64,000 nt of DNA, taken from NCBI GenBank assembly GCA_951217055.1, contig OX578281.1, forward strand, positions 16,593,344 through 16,657,343, in the 5' to 3' direction. Under the pieces are notes generated by a model. The model searched no databases and was not told the origin of the DNA. It saw only the letters and a list, made by a program, of their open reading frames with translations. Below are positions 45,594 to 56,775 of this stretch, one piece after another. Position 1 is the first letter of the stretch, and each line of letters starts with the position of its first letter. The position numbers and the translations under genes are program-made. Source of the DNA: Gerris lacustris (lineage: Eukaryota; Arthropoda; Insecta; Hemiptera; Gerridae).

Positions 45594-45762
45594 GAGTATT
45601 GAGTATTCCTGTATATTCATAGAAAGACCTATTGCAACATGGGAATTATGCCACAAGCAATTCGTTCCTGTGGACTACAAATTAACTTTGTCACTAGCAC
45701 TACAGACATGTAGATACATTGTCGAATCTTTTCGACAATGCCCTCCTACTGGTCTCGATTAA
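45594..45762 (+). CDS. Weak candidate terminal exon, two possible frames
   Basis: A good acceptor (ACTGTCTCTCTCGTATTTGG then CATTCTTTTCTTACAG) ends at 45593. Joined in phase to the exon at 30931-30997 (one base carried over), the frame reads GVLSIPVYS and stops at TAG 45620-45622. In the frame needing two carried-over bases, the segment stays open for 55 codons (start SIEYSCIFIERP, end CPPTGLD) to TAA 45760-45762. The second reading has more protein-like composition but no matching upstream exon is known here. No strong donor occurs inside, so it would be terminal, yet no clear AATAAA follows in the next 150 bp. Either frame, or a chance acceptor, is possible. Confidence 0.28.
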
Positions 45763-45921
45763 GAGCCTGTCGAAGGACTTATTCCTATAATACAGATATA
45801 GATTTCATTGCACCATAAACAAACAACTTTTAAGCCTGATACCAACCGAAATACAATAGATGATAGACACAATATCCACTAAACAGCATTTTCCTGTTAC
45901 ACTGTAATCCTAGACGCTTTG

Positions 45922-46235
45922 AAATAGTACATTACGCGTCGAGTGCGGAAAGTAGCATTTTGCATGCGAGTGTGGAGTTTACACCCGAGCGACAGCGAGG
46001 GTAGTAAAACCACACGAGCAATGCAAAATGCCGTTTTCGCACGAGTTAAACCACACTAATCGTGCGTAAAGCTGAAGAACTCCTCTTCTTTACCGCGCTA
46101 GCGTGGTAAAGAAGAGGAATTCTTCAGAACTATGAGACGCACATGCGCAATGAATACAAGTACGTAAATAATCACTTTCTACGCATCTAAACAGAGATAT
46201 AATGTTTATATTTTGTATCAATCTTAGATAAAATA
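45922..46235 (+). repeat. Family E repeat, copy 2, with a 56-bp hairpin
   Basis: Left half matches 20507-20640 (ATTACGCGTCGAGTGCGG, CCCGAGCGACAGCGAGGGTA, AACCACACGAGCAATGCAAA). A near-perfect palindrome lies at 46072-46127: the arms contain TCCTCTTCTTTACC and GGTAAAGAAGAGGA around CGCTAGCG. The right half (ACGCACATGCGCAATGAATA, CATCTAAACAGAGATATAAT) matches 21120-21215. No ORF. Confidence 0.8.
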
Positions 46236-47265
46236 ATTATTTCCAACAAACTTTTATTAAGATGAATTGTAATGTTGTAAACACAGATTAAACAAACTAT
46301 TAGCTAGTATAAATCCCACTGAGGCAGAAATAAAGAGATTATAAATAGACAACCTGAAATTGATCTTATCTTGTTTCACCGACTTACAAATTGAACCAAG
46401 ATTATTGTGAGTGTTTGGACTTTCGTTTTAGAAGAGCTTAAGCCTCAGGAAGCCCTCATTCTATTTAGAAGATTCGTAGAGAATACCTGTTAATATCTAA
46501 ATATTAAAAAAAAAAAAAATTATTTAGCTTTTCTTAATAATATTGTTGACACTTCCATTTCTTGTTAATCCTTTCCTATTCAAAAAATCTATTTCTAAAC
46601 CAGTTAATTTTATAATAACTTTTTTAATATTTCTCTGAAGTTTCACACGGCTTTTGAGTTTTCATTTTCACTTTAATACTTATCTAACCAGTAATATTTC
46701 ACTGGAGTATCTTTAGTCAATAGATATCCAGTTCCATTTTCTCGGAAATCTTACATTTTAGTGTTTATTTTTTCAGTAAAATAACAGTTATCACTGAATT
46801 ATAAAAAATCCTCTGTTTGAATCCAAAACTTCGAGACACCAATTTTTTCTATTTTAGATGAACTGATTATCTAGTTCCGCTCTTAACCTTTTTTTCTAAA
46901 ATATCTTGACCTTTACCTTGTTCCCAAACGTTGAAAAGTGTAGTGTGTAATATATAATATTACTAATATAGCATAACATAGAAATGGATGTCTATATCAC
47001 AAAAAGCAAGATAACCAGCAAATATGTAAAATTCTTGTAGATACTTCCGATCAGCAAATATAAACAAGGTTTTATCCAATACTTTCTTCGTCTTTCACAA
47101 GCAAGCATAATGAAGTGAAGTTAAATATTTCTCCATTTTAATTTTTCTTTGGATGCAACTAAAGTTATTAAGTTCAGTGCTAAGTTGTTTTTGTAATACT
47201 CAATGATCCAGATCTGATTTAATTATTATATAGCAGTTTTACTCGAAAATACTCAGGAAACTTGT
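46236..47265. other. AT-rich non-coding sequence, nothing recognised
   Basis: No supported feature over 1 kb. Confidence 0.4.
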
Positions 47266-47389
47266 CTTTTTGCAAGAAGGTTGGGCTGAAACAAAGGAAG
47301 GGGGTTTTGGGTCATGGCAATGAGTAACTTTCTTTTAATTCTTTTTAGCATAGAAATGTTTTACTTCTGGGGTACAAATTAGTTATTTA

Positions 47390-48010
47390 TGCACCTAGGG
47401 AGAAAAGTAAGCCATTATTCTATGAGCGAAAAGATTGGTTTTTGAGGCGAAGCCGAAGGAACCATGGTCCCTAAATCCCGAGGCGCAGCCGAGGGAATAA
47501 CGCTAATTAGCTCCCGAGGCGAAGTCGAGGGAGATAGTTATCGCGAGGGGAATAATGGCACTTTACTCACGAGATACAGACAATATATTATATCCAGTAG
47601 GGAGAAAATAAGCATTTTCATCCATTGCACAGTTTTTATTTTTATTATTTTTAATATATAACAATACCTATTAGCACTTTTAATAGCAGATATAAGAGAT
47701 TCAATGTTATAAACAAATAAGAATTGGAATTAAACTCAAATAGAAGGTTATTTAGATGCAGGTTATAAACAAGGTCGAAAAAGCAGTGTCACCAACCTGA
47801 TTGGCGACACAACTACTTCATTACATTAGACATTCATTTTCTACTATTCATAAAATAATTAAGTTGGCATTCCTTACTTTTTGGCCCAACATTTACTTTT
47901 TCTCCCTACTTTTGAGTCCAGGAAAGAAAAGACATATTTTAGTCCCTCTATACTAATCCAAAATCATAACTTTTTCTCCCCACTGGAGATAAAATACTTT
48001 AGCTTTCAAT
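47390..48010. repeat. Palindromic-family element with GAGGCGAAGCCGAGG words
   Basis: CTAGGGAGAAAAGTAAG at about 47395 is roughly inverted by TTTACTTTTTCTCCCTAC at about 47889. Inside are TGAGGCGAAGCCGAAGGAAC, CGAGGCGCAGCCGAGGGAAT and CGAGGCGAAGTCGAGGGAGA. The same word set marks 39.3-40.4 kb. The two + ORFs (65 and 93 codons) lie inside repeat sequence. Confidence 0.55.
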
Positions 48011-48586
48011 CTAACCCCGTTTTACATGATTTTTTTGTTTTAGTCCCGTTCAACAGCCTAGGTCATTACAGGACTATAATTAACGTTTTGCATAATGTAT
48101 TTAAAGAAGAACAGAAAGACTCATTGTTCTTTTTCTATTTTATATTATCTATTTATATTTGAAAATCATATTATGAATCTTATTTAGACTTATACTACGA
48201 TTACTATTGTTTTAGAATTATTAAATAACAAAAATCAAGAGTAGAGAACATCTTTCTTTTCCCACGATTCCTTTTATCTTCAATACATCCATTAGTTAAA
48301 ATTAGCTCCTAAACTAATCTAAGATTAGTTAGGTCACAGAAATATTTTGTTTCAAAAAGGAATAGTATAATATTTGTTTAAGTAGTCTTATGAACATAAC
48401 TAAAACTGATAAAGAGATGAACCTTTGTCATCTAACTAGTGACGTAGTGACAAGGAACTTACAATCTAAAAATTTTTAAAGAAATATCTTTTAAAAAAGA
48501 AAAACTACTTGAAAGTGTATTAAAATATATTTAGTTTAAGTTTGTATACCTTCGAAGAACTAGAGATATTAAAACTCTCTTCTACT
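48011..48586. other. AT-rich non-coding sequence, nothing recognised
   Basis: No supported feature. Confidence 0.4.
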
Positions 48587-48594
48587 TTTCTTTG

Positions 48595-48949
48595 CAGTGG
48601 CGTAGGAATTCATTTTTGACGGGGGTGGCTCGGCACCTTCACTAAGGGGGGGGGGGGGGGGTACATACTCTTTACCAGTGCTCGATTTCTAGAAATTAAG
48701 TTGCCAGACTACAACCTACCCTCTGTCTACCCCCCCCCCCCCCCCTAGGAGGGGGTCCCGGGGTTCTTCCCCGGGAAAATTTTGAAAAAAAAAACGTTCA
48801 AAAACAGCATTTTAAGCATTTTTAGACAAAAACCCATGTACTAATTTTTATTTTATTTGTAATTTTATAGCCCCTTAAAGTCTGACGGGGGGGGGGGGGG
48901 GGGGGGGGCTCAAGCCCGATAGCCCCCCCCCCCCGTTTCTACGCCACTG
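48595..48949. mobile_element. hAT-type MITE, 355 bp, perfect 8-bp target duplication
   Basis: Ends CAGTGGCGTAGGAA and TTTCTACGCCACTG are inverted repeats (CAGTGGCGTAG perfect). TTTCTTTG at 48587-48594 and 48950-48957 is an exact 8-bp target duplication. The interior has several long G and C runs (18 G, 15 C, about 21 G) and GGGGTCCCGGGG. No transposase. Confidence 0.95.
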
Positions 48950-48957
48950 TTTCTTTG

Positions 48958-50218
48958 TAACAAATCTTATATAAAAATTGATGGCACACATAATAATATA
49001 ATACATAAATATAATATTAGGAAAATAATTTCGAATATTTTACTTTCTTGTATAGGACTTAGTATATAGAGAGAGATGTATTGTGACGGCGCCACAAATC
49101 GATTTTGATGGATTTACACCTTTTAAAGCCCCTTGAGTCCAAAAAGGCGATTTTTTTTTTTAATTTAAAATGTCTGTTCATGGTTAGTTGTCTGTCCTAT
49201 TTACTCTTTGCTGACGTATATGCAGTCTAAAGTATAATGGTCCGATTTCGATGAAATTGGCGTGCATAGTAGTCAAATATGGCTAGGAAAAATTGTCTAA
49301 GAATAAGTACATATTAAATATATTTACTTCTAGAACAATATGTCATAAAAAAAATATATTATAAAAAAATTATAATATAAGGGGCGATTATACAGATAAC
49401 AGGAAAAAATTGGTAATGATAATAAGTAAAGAAATAATACAATAATTATAAAACAATTATTTATATTCTGTATAATTATCTCATTTACTCATTTTAATAA
49501 ACTTCCGACAGCTCATCATATTATTATTGAAAAATAATAATCGATAAAACATATACTGAAAAACAATTATCATTTTTTCAGTCATTTGAATAAAAAAAAT
49601 AATGACAATTTAGCACATTTATACCTAATTTATCATTTAAAATGACAATTATACATGGAAAAAGAATAACCTTTATTTTATAATTGATTTTAATCCGATA
49701 TTGATAATTGTGTAACGATATTTAAAACGAAATAAAAAATTAGCATAAACACGGTGAAATAAAAAGCCCATGTTCGATTCTTTGAAAATAAATTTTAATC
49801 TTTTTTTCCTTAATGAACATTAATTATAGTTATATGACAAATGTTAAAGGTACTGTAACTTAAATTTTAACATAAATATGAAGTGACAAGGGGACCTAAA
49901 ATATTAATTAAATATGGAAAATACTTCAGTAAAATACACGGAAGAAGAACTCAGACTTCTTGTGTTAGTAAACTTTAAATATTTTTTTGATTTTATCTTA
50001 TTTAAATAGTAACATAAAAAAAATCCAGTCGAAAGAGAGAGGCAGGTGAATAGAATTTGATGTTACACATCGTGTCATGAGAAACCGGTCCTTCCGCATC
50101 GGGCAATCTTGCGGCTACTTTACTGTTCCTTTTAAGCATTCATAAATATCTTCATGAAATTATAAATATTGAATTATTTCTGCACTATGAGTTTGTTTGT
50201 CTAATTCATTTATCTTTA
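48958..50218. other. AT-rich non-coding sequence; possible repeat at 49.08-49.28 kb
   Basis: Around 49083-49280 a GGCGCCACAAATCGATTTTG segment followed by GGTCCGATTTCGATGAAATT resembles generic arthropod non-coding repeats. A 25-codon reading from 49914 (MENTSVKYTEEELRLL) looks protein-like but is too short to call. The rest shows nothing. Confidence 0.35.
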
Positions 50219-50219
50219 T

Positions 50220-50470
50220 CTACGATTGATACGAAATATAAACATTGTATCTCTGTTTAGATGTGTAGAAAGTGATTCTTTTCGTACTTGTATTCGTTGC
50301 GCATGCGTGTTTTATAATTCCTCTTTTTTCCGCCCTAGTGCAGTAAAAAAGAAGAATTCTTCACCTTAACTCACGATTAGCGAGTTTGTTTACATTTAAC
50401 AAAACTAATTTGCTGTTTGTTTAATTCAAGCGTAGCGAGCTTCCTACATTCAACGAAATATGCTCCGTGT
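50220..50470 (-). repeat. Family E repeat, copy 3 (reverse)
   Basis: TCTCTGTTTAGATGTGTAGA, TTCGTTGCGCATGCGTGTTT, GAAGAATTCTTCACC and AACAAAACTAATTTGCTGTT are the reverse complements of family E parts at 21050-21215 and 46075-46225. The CGATTAGCGAG and TTCAAGCGTAGCGAGC ends differ from the other copies. Confidence 0.75.
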
Positions 50471-50554
50471 TTGTGTGTGTTTGAAACGTACGACGATAAC
50501 TAGAGTATAATAAACTAGGTGTGCAATGCAGTTGTCTGCTAGTCTGCTTGCAAT

Positions 50555-51173
50555 ATTGAGCTGAGCGTGCATTTTAATCTTAAAAAATAAACATTTGAAA
50601 TCGGATCAAAAATAATTTTTTTTTTTTTTTTTAATTAAAAATGATATTTTTCCTGTTTTTCCATTTTATCCCCCTCAAAAGTGAACATAACAACAATAAC
50701 TGTACTCTTAAATAGTTTTCCAACGACATGCATCATGAAGGGCATATACAATTTTAACTTTTGAACCCCGTTCCTGTGTACCAATTTGGACCATTTCAGA
50801 TTTATACCTTCCTGTGGTTGGTCACATTAATCGTGCCGAAGTTTGTGCGGATCGGTTCAGCCGTTCAGGAGGAGTATGTGTCCAACCAGTGGCGTAGCTA
50901 GACCATTGGGGGCCCCCCGCGAGAAATTTTTGGGGGCCCCTCCTCGCCAAAAAAACTGATGAGCAAAAAAAAAAAAAAAAAACCCTTGCATTCAGGATTG
51001 GGGGCCCCCTCGACGTTGGTAAAAGGATAGTAATTCCAGTTATTTCTGAATGTGGGGCCCCCTGACGCTGGGGGCCCCCCCGCAATGCGGGCCCGCGCGG
51101 GCCCATAGATACGCCACTGTGTCCAACCGAATGCAAAGTGTAGTTATAAGAGCTTCGCTTCGCTCAGCTCAAT
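50555..51173. mobile_element. Family X element, copy 1, interrupted by a hAT MITE
   Basis: Ends ATTGAGCTGAGCG and CGCTCAGCTCAAT are perfect 13-bp inverted repeats. The left interior contains a reverse-oriented Helitron-unit segment (TGCATCATGAAGGGCATATA, GTGTACCAATTTGGACCATT) and the right interior has CGGATCGGTTCAGCCGTTCA. The uninterrupted copy is at 63420-63830. Without the 233-bp hAT and one 8-bp duplicate it would be about 378 bp. No ORF. Confidence 0.82.
50887..51119. mobile_element. hAT-type MITE nested in family X, 233 bp, perfect 8-bp target duplication
   Basis: Ends CAGTGGCGTAGCTAG and ATAGATACGCCACTG share CAGTGGCGTA as inverted repeats. TGTCCAAC at 50879-50886 and 51120-51127 is an exact target duplication. 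At the homologous point of the second family X copy (about 63778) a single GTGTCCAACC is present with no insertion, so the empty site confirms the boundary. Interior rich in GGGGGCCCC blocks. No transposase. Confidence 0.96.
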
Positions 51174-53454
51174 ATAAGCTAACTTTTTTAAAATACTATA
51201 CAAACCAAATGAATTCTTGACATCAAATAAAAAAATTGTTATATTAATTAATAATATTCTTTATCACAAATTGTACAAAACTATATAACATATATTCACA
51301 AAATATAATTTTTAAGAGGGTACTTAAATGTAAGGATTATTTTAAAAGATATGACCCCACGTTTTTCTCCTCAGGGTGATAACGGTTGTTTTTTTATCTG
51401 AAGATCTGTTGAGTCGTTAAAGTTATGACATTTGTATTGGTTTCTTTTTATTTGATTTTTTTTTCTTTCTCACTTCCTTGGAGGTGTTAAAACCTAATCT
51501 CTTCCGAGTGTTTTGACGCCGTCCAATTAGTCGATACATCTTTGAAACCACAAAAAAACACGAGTTAAATAAAAACCGCCCTGAAACCATAAATTTCAAC
51601 CCCTCACATTAAAACCTACGACTAATTGGAGGACACACACAGGCTTTATTTTTCACCAAATTTTCAATTAGATGTTTTTCTTTCAGAACATCTTACAAGG
51701 TAAAGGGAACCTCCCACTTGTTTGAAATACTCCGACTATAAATTACACAAAAAAAATCCTTTTTTTCGTCCGGAGCATTTTCGAACGTTTCGAATACAAT
51801 AATTATTATTCTTTTTAGCTATTTTATTATGTTCTTTCATCCGACACTTTATCATAAAAAAAGATATGGAGCTTGTCAAGTTATGAAAGTCCAACGTAAA
51901 AATGTCCTAAACTTCCGTAAAATTTACAGCTTGACCGCTCTAAAGGCCGAAACTTCCTTTAAAGGACTTTATTGCCTTTTTGATGTATGCCTAAACAAGT
52001 TTTGGCTTTTAAAAATATAATACGAAATATTAACTAGATAATAGAATTTTGAAATTGATCTATATAGAATTTATACATCACATTTAACCTGGAATATGCA
52101 TTACAATTATTTAAATATATCCTACAAAAATACAATCTAGATTAGATAAATATTTTTTATGATACAGACAAACAAATAAAACACGTTAAACATCGAAAAC
52201 ACTCATAAAAACTTTACAAATTTTCAGAATTATGTTTAGTAAATAATTTGTTATTTTAAAGAAGGAAGTAAATTTTCATGTATTTACTTTTTTGGTTGTA
52301 CATATTTCCTAAAATCTATTTTGAATCCTAAGAATTGACGGTGAATTCTGCCATTGAACATTCTAATTGTGTTATTGAGTTATGTTAATAATTGGAAAAT
52401 TCGAAAAAAAAAAAATTAATTAAGAATAATAATTTAAATAATTAAATCTTAACAAAAGATAAATAAGGTTTGGATATAGGTATATGTAAATATATATATA
52501 TAAAAGATAAATTGTAGTTATAAATGAAAATAATTGCTTGCATACGTGTCTGCAAGACAGGGAGACAATGTCATGAAACTCTTTTTGGTGTCGTTTTTTG
52601 GTAACGCTTTTCGAGTTTATGTGCCAAAGTAAAGACATAAAAAGTCAAAAAATTCGAGCATATATGTTGTGCACCAAGAAAGAAAGTACTTTTCTTCTTT
52701 TCCAGTTTATTAGGGTGTAATCTTTTAGTTTCTTCATCCATAATAAAATGCAAACAATAATAATGCAACAAATACTAAACAAATACTAAATGCAACAAAT
52801 TATTGTATAAAAAAAAAAAGTAAAAAAAAATAAAATAAAATAAAACATAAATTTTATGTATGTAAGTTTATTAGGAATAAAATTCTAAGAGTTATGACGT
52901 TTGTCCAGTGCAAATCGGAGCAGTAGAACAGAAGTAGTTAGAAGGGGGGGGGGGGGGGTACACACTGAATGACATGTTTGACATGAAAATGTCAAAAATG
53001 TTTTTCATTCATTTTATAATTTTCTACATAATTTAAATAATAATTTACTAATTTCTGATAATCACTAAATAGTATGATCCAGATATAGAAATTCGATTTT
53101 ACATTATTTAATAACTGTTTATAAGACAGTCCGTCAATTCGGGACTAAGTTATTGTTATGACGACCTCTCTAATCACCTCTAACTAGCCTTAATTCGTCT
53201 TGATTAACAAATCAATGTGACAAACCAATTAACACGATTAAAATATGCTTCACAATACAAATGGTCTAAATTTAAGTAAATTTGGCAGAATAAGAATTAA
53301 GGTCATGGGGGCCACTGTGACCTATTCAGATAAATTGCACCCACACTATTGAAGTAGACATCGCAAATTGCATATTAAAGATTTGGAATTTACCATCATT
53401 TCACAAACCTTTGTTTATTCTTTATCGAAAATAATGTAAAATTAGTGGCATCGA
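51174..53454. other. Mostly AT-rich non-coding sequence, nothing recognised
   Basis: A G17 run at about 52945-52961 and short AT microsatellites at 52490-52505 are the only features. Short ORFs (51829, 52420, 52571) have no recognised motif. The stretch near 51360-51660 is slightly less AT-rich but not splice-bounded. Confidence 0.4.
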
Positions 53455-53455
53455 T

Positions 53456-54072
53456 TTTTACTACGTTTTTATTAGCTTGCATTCTTGTTTGTTTGTTTGT
53501 TTGTTTGTCCGGTACAAATCTGGCAATCGATTTCTAACTAACTTCCCGAATAGCTTGACATTTGAAACTTTCAGCATAGCTCAAAACACGATGACAATAC
53601 ATTATTTTAATACTTTTAGCCATCATTCAGCAGAATTTAATTATTGGTTTTCAGAAAATTTTGCTGTACGGAAAGTTAGTTCGGAAAAAATCCGCAAGTT
53701 ATTTTATTTGTTTTGTCATATCCCATATTTACGCAATCTTCATTTTGACGGGTCTCAAATTTGTTATAGATAAACATTGATTGACAGCAAAACAGGAAAT
53801 ATCGATCATATTATTTATATAATTTCAAATATATCGATGGCACGCTTTAGATTTAGAGTTGGGGAGGGGGAGATCCGTTGTTCAAATATTTGTCCTTTTA
53901 TAGGTTTAAGATCAGCTCTCTAGATGGTTGTCATTTATGTTAAATAAATAAATTCGGAACTATTTTTTTTTCACTAACATTATATATTATATAACAATAA
54001 CAATTATATTATCAGCATTACATATGATTCAACAAAAAATTTAAAAACGTAGTATATAAAAATTTATTTTTA
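53456..54072 (-). mobile_element. Family A repeat, copy 8 (long form)
   Basis: On the + strand it begins TTACTACGTTTTTATTAGCT, has five TTTG units, the conserved GAAAGTTAGTTCGGAAAAAA and the long-form block, and ends AAAACGTAGTATATAAAAAT. Closely similar to copy 6 at 28043 (both share GTCCGGTACAAATCTGGCAA), so they form a subfamily. The 98-codon + ORF inside is repeat sequence. Confidence 0.85.
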
Positions 54073-54383
54073 TGGATTTAAAAATCATTTAAATATACCA
54101 TGTTTGAAGCTCGTTATACCACATAAATTGATTTTTTTTTGCACAATTTTGGGTGGTTACTAGATTAATTAAAGGGAGACAGGTTGAAATTAACCTTTTA
54201 GATCTTATTAGGGACATTGTCTTAACCTTATTTTTCAATTAATCTAAATGGCCAAAAACTTCAAATTGAAGAAAAATCATATTCTTCAAAGTTAATGCCA
54301 ATTCTAATATTGAGAAAGTCGAAACTCGCTTAGACCAAATAAAAGATGAGAAGTAGAAACCCTTTAGACATACAAAGATGTAA

Positions 54384-54705
54384 TAATACAAGATAAACGA
54401 ACTTTTTATATACTACATTTTTAAATTTTCCTTGTGGATTTCCTTATCTGTCACTGGTCGTGTGTGTTTACAATTTATTTTAAACTTGACCGCCTAAATA
54501 TTGATGAAATTTAGTGATTTATTGACTAATAGTAAAAATTTGGTAAATCTAATTAAGGATTATTGTATTGTCTTTGGAAATACATAATCTGTTTAAGTTT
54601 CAGCTTTCTACTTAATCAGGAAGTAAGTTAAAAATCGATTGCAAGATTTGTGCCGGAAAAACAAACAAACAAACAAGAAAGCAAGCTAATAAAAACGTAG
54701 TGAAA
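54384..54705 (+). mobile_element. Family A repeat, copy 9 (divergent interior)
   Basis: The left end ACAAGATAAACGAACTTTTT then ACTACATTTTTAAATTTTCC and the right end AAAAATCGATTGCAAGATTT through GCAAGCTAATAAAAACGTAG are family A, but the 160-bp interior (54436-54600) does not match other copies. Either the interior was replaced or this is another subfamily. Confidence 0.6.
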
Positions 54706-54729
54706 AGTCGAACGTGGGGCACCTTGGAA

Positions 54730-55812
54730 CTTTTCCTTACCAAATAATTCTAAAATGGCGGCAGATATTATGTTGAAATATGGAGGACTTATTTATCTTA
54801 TAGAAAGGTATAATTGATGTGAATTTCAGCGCAATCGGCGAAATAGTTCCGAAATTATTTAGCATTAAATTTTCAAAGTTCAAAAGTCGATATTTTCAAA
54901 ATGGCGGCAAATATCAAAATGGAATTCAGAGGAAATGTCTGCCTTATAAAGAGGTATTATTGGTGCAAATTTCAGCGCAATTAGAAAAAGTTAAACTTTT
55001 TTACGAATTTTCGCTGACAGCAAAATGGGTTAATGACGTTACATGTATGATTTCCCCGGCAGCACAAGTGCATGTAAGGAGTGATTTTTATACTAAGTTT
55101 CAACTCTGTAGCTTAAAAATTGTGGGAGTCATGCGTGACACAGACAATCCAGCAAAAATACTCAAATGGTCTTAAAAACACCCAAAACGAATAATTCCGT
55201 TGAATCTCGGTTTCAGATAATTGGGTGAAAAACAATACTTTTCCTTTAGTAGCAAAAGTAAAAAATCGGTCTGAGGCAACAGGCAACTCAGACAAACTTT
55301 CTCATATACGAGTTCATAATTACTTAGTCCAGTGTTTTCCGTTAATTAGGTTTCGAGTTTTCGTATGTTCATTTAATTATTATTAAACATTTTATCAAAA
55401 TTTATCATAAAAATCACAGTTTATCATAAAAAACTTCTCCTCGGCGGGGAATCGAAATTTGCCTCTAGCTATTTTCTCAAGAACTAGATTTTTTTTTCGG
55501 GAAAACGGATTATATCGTTAAATTTGTATTTTAATAGACTACATTTTAGAATTTATAATAAAAAGAATTAGTCCAAACCGCTAAAATTTATTTCTCGATT
55601 TCGCCTCGGGGTATGATTTTTCTGAACATATTATATGCCAAATTTCGTCAAAATCGGCCCAGAGGTTTAACGCATCTGCACAGACGACAGACAAACATTT
55701 TTTTTAAACCACTTCTTAGGACTGAGGGGAGCTCAAAACGTGATTAATCTATCAAAAACTCAAAATCAAATTTTCGTGCCATCTTAATACTTTCTCTTTA
55801 TATAAGAAAGTG
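54730..55812. repeat. Composite repeat, copy 2
   Basis: Left half (AAAATGGCGGCAGATATTAT, TTCAAAATGGCGGCAAATAT, TAATGACGTTACATG, GTCTTAAAAACACCCAAAAC) matches 12232-12595. The right half (CTCCTCGGCGGGGAATCGA, CGGGAAAACGGATTATATCG, ATTTCGCCTCGGGGTATGAT, CAAAATCGGCCCAGAGGTTT) is family-D-like and is inverted in copy 1. The 118-codon + ORF at 54819-55175 reads through the repeat's GGCGGCAAATAT words and is not a host gene. Confidence 0.7.
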
Positions 55813-56051
55813 AAAAACTGTCCCACCAGATTTTCCTCATTAAAACGAAATCTACTATTAACTGCAAGAGTCAGTCCAGTTGAAAGGTGTTGCTATGTTA
55901 ACTGAATCCATCTTTTTCTCTACTACCTTCTATCCTCCCCCATGAGGACCGCAAAAAAAGTACAACCGTTGTTACAGTAATTATTCAATGAATTTTAATT
56001 GTACTTATTTTTTCGTTTTTTTTTTTTTTTGTTTTATTTTTTTTCATTTTT

Positions 56052-56775
56052 AGGGTCCGTAGGCAAAACCAAGACCCTTATATTTTCCTACGTGTGTTTG
56101 TCCGTCCGCCGTCCGTCCTCTCGCCTGCTCTCACGGCTACACCTATCGTCCGATCACTTTGAAATTTGCCATGTATGTGTCTTGTACCTACCCACATATT
56201 TTAAAAATATGGCGACTTAAAAAAAATATTTTTCCAAAAAATTAGGGTAAAAAAACTTAAGGGTTAAATTTTTTTAATTTTTTTTCGACACCGTGAGGGG
56301 TATCATATGAAAGGGTACGTCGAGCTGATTACAAAAATATATCATTCTTTGGTTATAACTTTGATAAGGCGGCCGTAGGCAAGTTTGAAGTGGGTGTGAA
56401 ACGTGTCCCCCCCTTCTATCTCGCTTATGTGAAGTGCAAAAAATCTGAAAAAATTCCTGAACATTCTATTCTTTGACCAAAAGTAAAGATACCACTTTTT
56501 GAAAATTTCGAAAAAAATATTATTTTATTTTTTGTTGACAAAATACGTTTTTTTTATAACTATGGTCTTTTCGATGTATTTATATGGTTGTAGTCCGGTT
56601 CAGTGGCAAAAAAATACTTTATCAGAAGTTTATTTATGTGTTTTGAAAATATCAGCCCCATAGGATAGTTCAAAATAAGCTTTTTAGCATTTTAAAAAAC
56701 ACCATCAATAGGGTACTACTTAAACTATACAGAGTTGCCTACGGACCCTCGCTGTGTGCTGACTAGCACACACTT
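56052..56775. mobile_element. Family C element with AGGGTCCGTAGGCAA inverted ends and adjacent hairpin
   Basis: Left AGGGTCCGTAGGCAAAACC (56052) and right GTTGCCTACGGACCCT (to 56749) are 15-bp inverted repeats. Immediately outside the right end, TGTGTGCTGACTAGCACACA (56754-56773) forms an 8-bp stem hairpin. The interior has GTCCGTCCGCCGTCCGTCC and CCGATCACTTTGAAATTTGC. The same left end occurs at 12597. No clear target duplication. A 73-codon + ORF here is repeat-derived. Confidence 0.6.

Noticed and set aside
49914..49992. 25-codon reading starting MENTSVKYTEEEL, resembling the start of a SANT/Myb-type protein
   Set aside because: Too short, followed by a stop, with no downstream exon or family-defining tryptophans.
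50010..50045. Possible micro-exon (acceptor TTTAAATAG, donor GGCAG|GTGAAT)
   Set aside because: The acceptor lacks a strong pyrimidine tract, the segment starts TAA in one frame and is purine-rich low-complexity sequence.
54819..55175. 118-codon + ORF, the second longest open frame in the window
   Set aside because: It runs through composite-repeat words such as AAAATGGCGGCAAATAT that are repeated at 12.2 kb with stops, so the open frame is not conserved between copies.
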